Of a stretch of 64,000 bases of DNA, positions 63,435 through 64,000 are shown piece after piece (position 1 is the stretch's first letter; each line of letters begins with the position of its first letter). The notes under the pieces were generated by a model that was not told the DNA's origin, did no database searches, and saw nothing but the letters and a program-made list of their open reading frames with translations. Location: the NCBI RefSeq assembly GCF_007829035.1, contig NZ_VIVQ01000005.1, positions 39,890 to 103,889 on the forward strand, written 5' to 3'. The stretch comes from Rudaeicoccus suwonensis. Its GTDB lineage: Bacteria > Actinomycetota > Actinomycetes > Actinomycetales > Dermatophilaceae. A program made the translations under genes and the position numbers.

Positions 63435-63761
63435 ATGGCTGATTCCACACGGAAGATCGAACGTGTCCAACTCGGAGTGCGTATGGAGAAGAACCTCGTG
63501 AAAGTGCTCAAGGGCCTCGCGGAGTTCAATGACGAGACGCTGGGAGAATTGCTGGAGCGGGTGGTCTACCACTCCTTCGATCCGGTGCCTGGCGACGAGG
63601 GCGAGTCCTGCGCGAGCCCTCACAGCAAACGACAGCTCGCAGCTATCGAGACGCTGCGCAGCACGTACGGGCTTTCATCCGACGTGCATGAGCCGCGCAC
63701 CTTTGAGCGCGATCTCACCGAAGACGGCGCCGACTTAACAGAAAACGACGACGAGAACTGA
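63435..63761 (+). CDS. Ribbon-helix-helix-like small protein
   Basis: A 108-residue protein with an N-terminal RHH-like block: RVQLGVRMEKNLVKVLKGLA followed by EFNDETLGELLERVVYHSF. The C-terminus is very acidic (DLTEDGADLTENDDEN). A near-palindrome GGTACCTAGGTAAC lies about 15 bases before the ATG and could be its own operator. Possibly a plasmid or island regulator. Confidence 0.55.
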   Translation: MADSTRKIERVQLGVRMEKNLVKVLKGLAEFNDETLGELLERVVYHSFDPVPGDEGESCASPHSKRQLAAIETLRSTYGLSSDVHEPRTFERDLTEDGADLTENDDEN

Positions 63762-63789
63762 CGCGCAAAGGCGCGTATGAAGCTGCCAA

Positions 63790-63839
63790 GCCGGTGTCGT
63801 CTCGACGTGCGCTAAGTCGCTCCCCGGGACGACACCGGC
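63790..63839. terminator. Hairpin after the last gene
   Basis: GCCGGTGTCGTC at 63790-63801 pairs perfectly with 63828-63839 around a 26-base loop, 28 bases after the RHH-like gene. A terminator is likely, though the loop is long and no T-run follows. The final 160 bases of the window hold no gene I can see. Confidence 0.45.
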
Positions 63840-64000
63840 AAGTTCCACACGAGGATCCTCAAACGACACAGCACGAGGCGATCCGATAGCCCACAGCGAC
63901 CGGAACCAACCCGGGGCGTAGAAAAGCCCATGCCCCAGGTCCTGCGACGCGCTGGCGATTGGGCGCGTGAACGCCGGCAGAGTGCCTTGACAGTGACTAC

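Noticed and set aside
1..64000. tRNA or rRNA genes
   Set aside because: I saw no cloverleaf with TTCRA-type arm or rRNA-like stretch on either strand when reading; a tRNA search program would be decisive.

Overview
The window is GC-rich actinobacterial DNA. GTG starts, a secreted cutinase, a UDP-galactopyranose mutase and actinobacterial-type ISL3, IS256, IS30 and IS110 transposases fit Mycobacteriales such as Gordonia or Rhodococcus relatives, but the genus cannot be fixed from sequence alone. It looks like accessory DNA (plasmid, integrated element or island): it has mobilisation genes, toxin-antitoxin genes, a recombinase pair, two probable defence loci and many decayed insertion sequences.

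Layout. 0-2.5 kb: a secreted multidomain cutinase-like protein. 2.5-5.1 kb: relaxase and MobC with a hairpin-rich oriT candidate. 5.1-7.3 kb: small unknown genes and a TIGR02391-like protein. 7.5-15.3 kb: a repeat-bearing accessory block with a membrane protein, a large NTPase carrying 18 32-residue Sel1/TPR-type repeats, an OmpA-like lipoprotein and a HicA-like protein. A 349-bp exact direct repeat and a recurrent palindromic motif tie this block together. 15.4-16.7 kb: an RHH / VbhA-like / Fic operon. 16.9-19.3 kb: a DNA-binding-type protein, a frameshifted acetyltransferase and a decayed RHS-like gene. 19.3-20.4 kb: UDP-galactopyranose mutase.

21-53 kb is the main discovery: a biosynthetic locus broken into islands by IS remnants. 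It encodes a sugar phosphate cyclase of the 2-epi-5-epi-valiolone synthase type, a sedoheptulose-7-phosphate isomerase (GmhA), a bifunctional heptose kinase/adenylyltransferase (HldE), a GT9 heptosyltransferase-type and a GT4 glycosyltransferase, two inositol-dehydrogenase-type oxidoreductases, an aldo/keto reductase, a FAD oxidoreductase, a TIM-barrel isomerase, a TylF-type and a second methyltransferase, and two APH-fold kinases. It also has an amino-acid-activating set: adenylation enzyme, carrier protein, carrier-epimerase-like didomain, thioesterase-like protein and two FemAB/BioF2-type acyltransferases. An MFS exporter completes it. Sedoheptulose 7-phosphate would feed two C7 branches, a cyclitol and an NDP-heptose, which would be joined, methylated and aminoacylated. 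I infer an undescribed aminoacylated heptosyl-cyclitol natural product. No structure can be assigned.

53-64 kb: IS remnants, then a two-gene GHKL-ATPase/nuclease plus DNA methyltransferase system, a tyrosine recombinase with a recombinase-like partner, an OLD-type ATPase/TOPRIM protein, and two small genes. The 54-62 kb stretch reads as a defence island.
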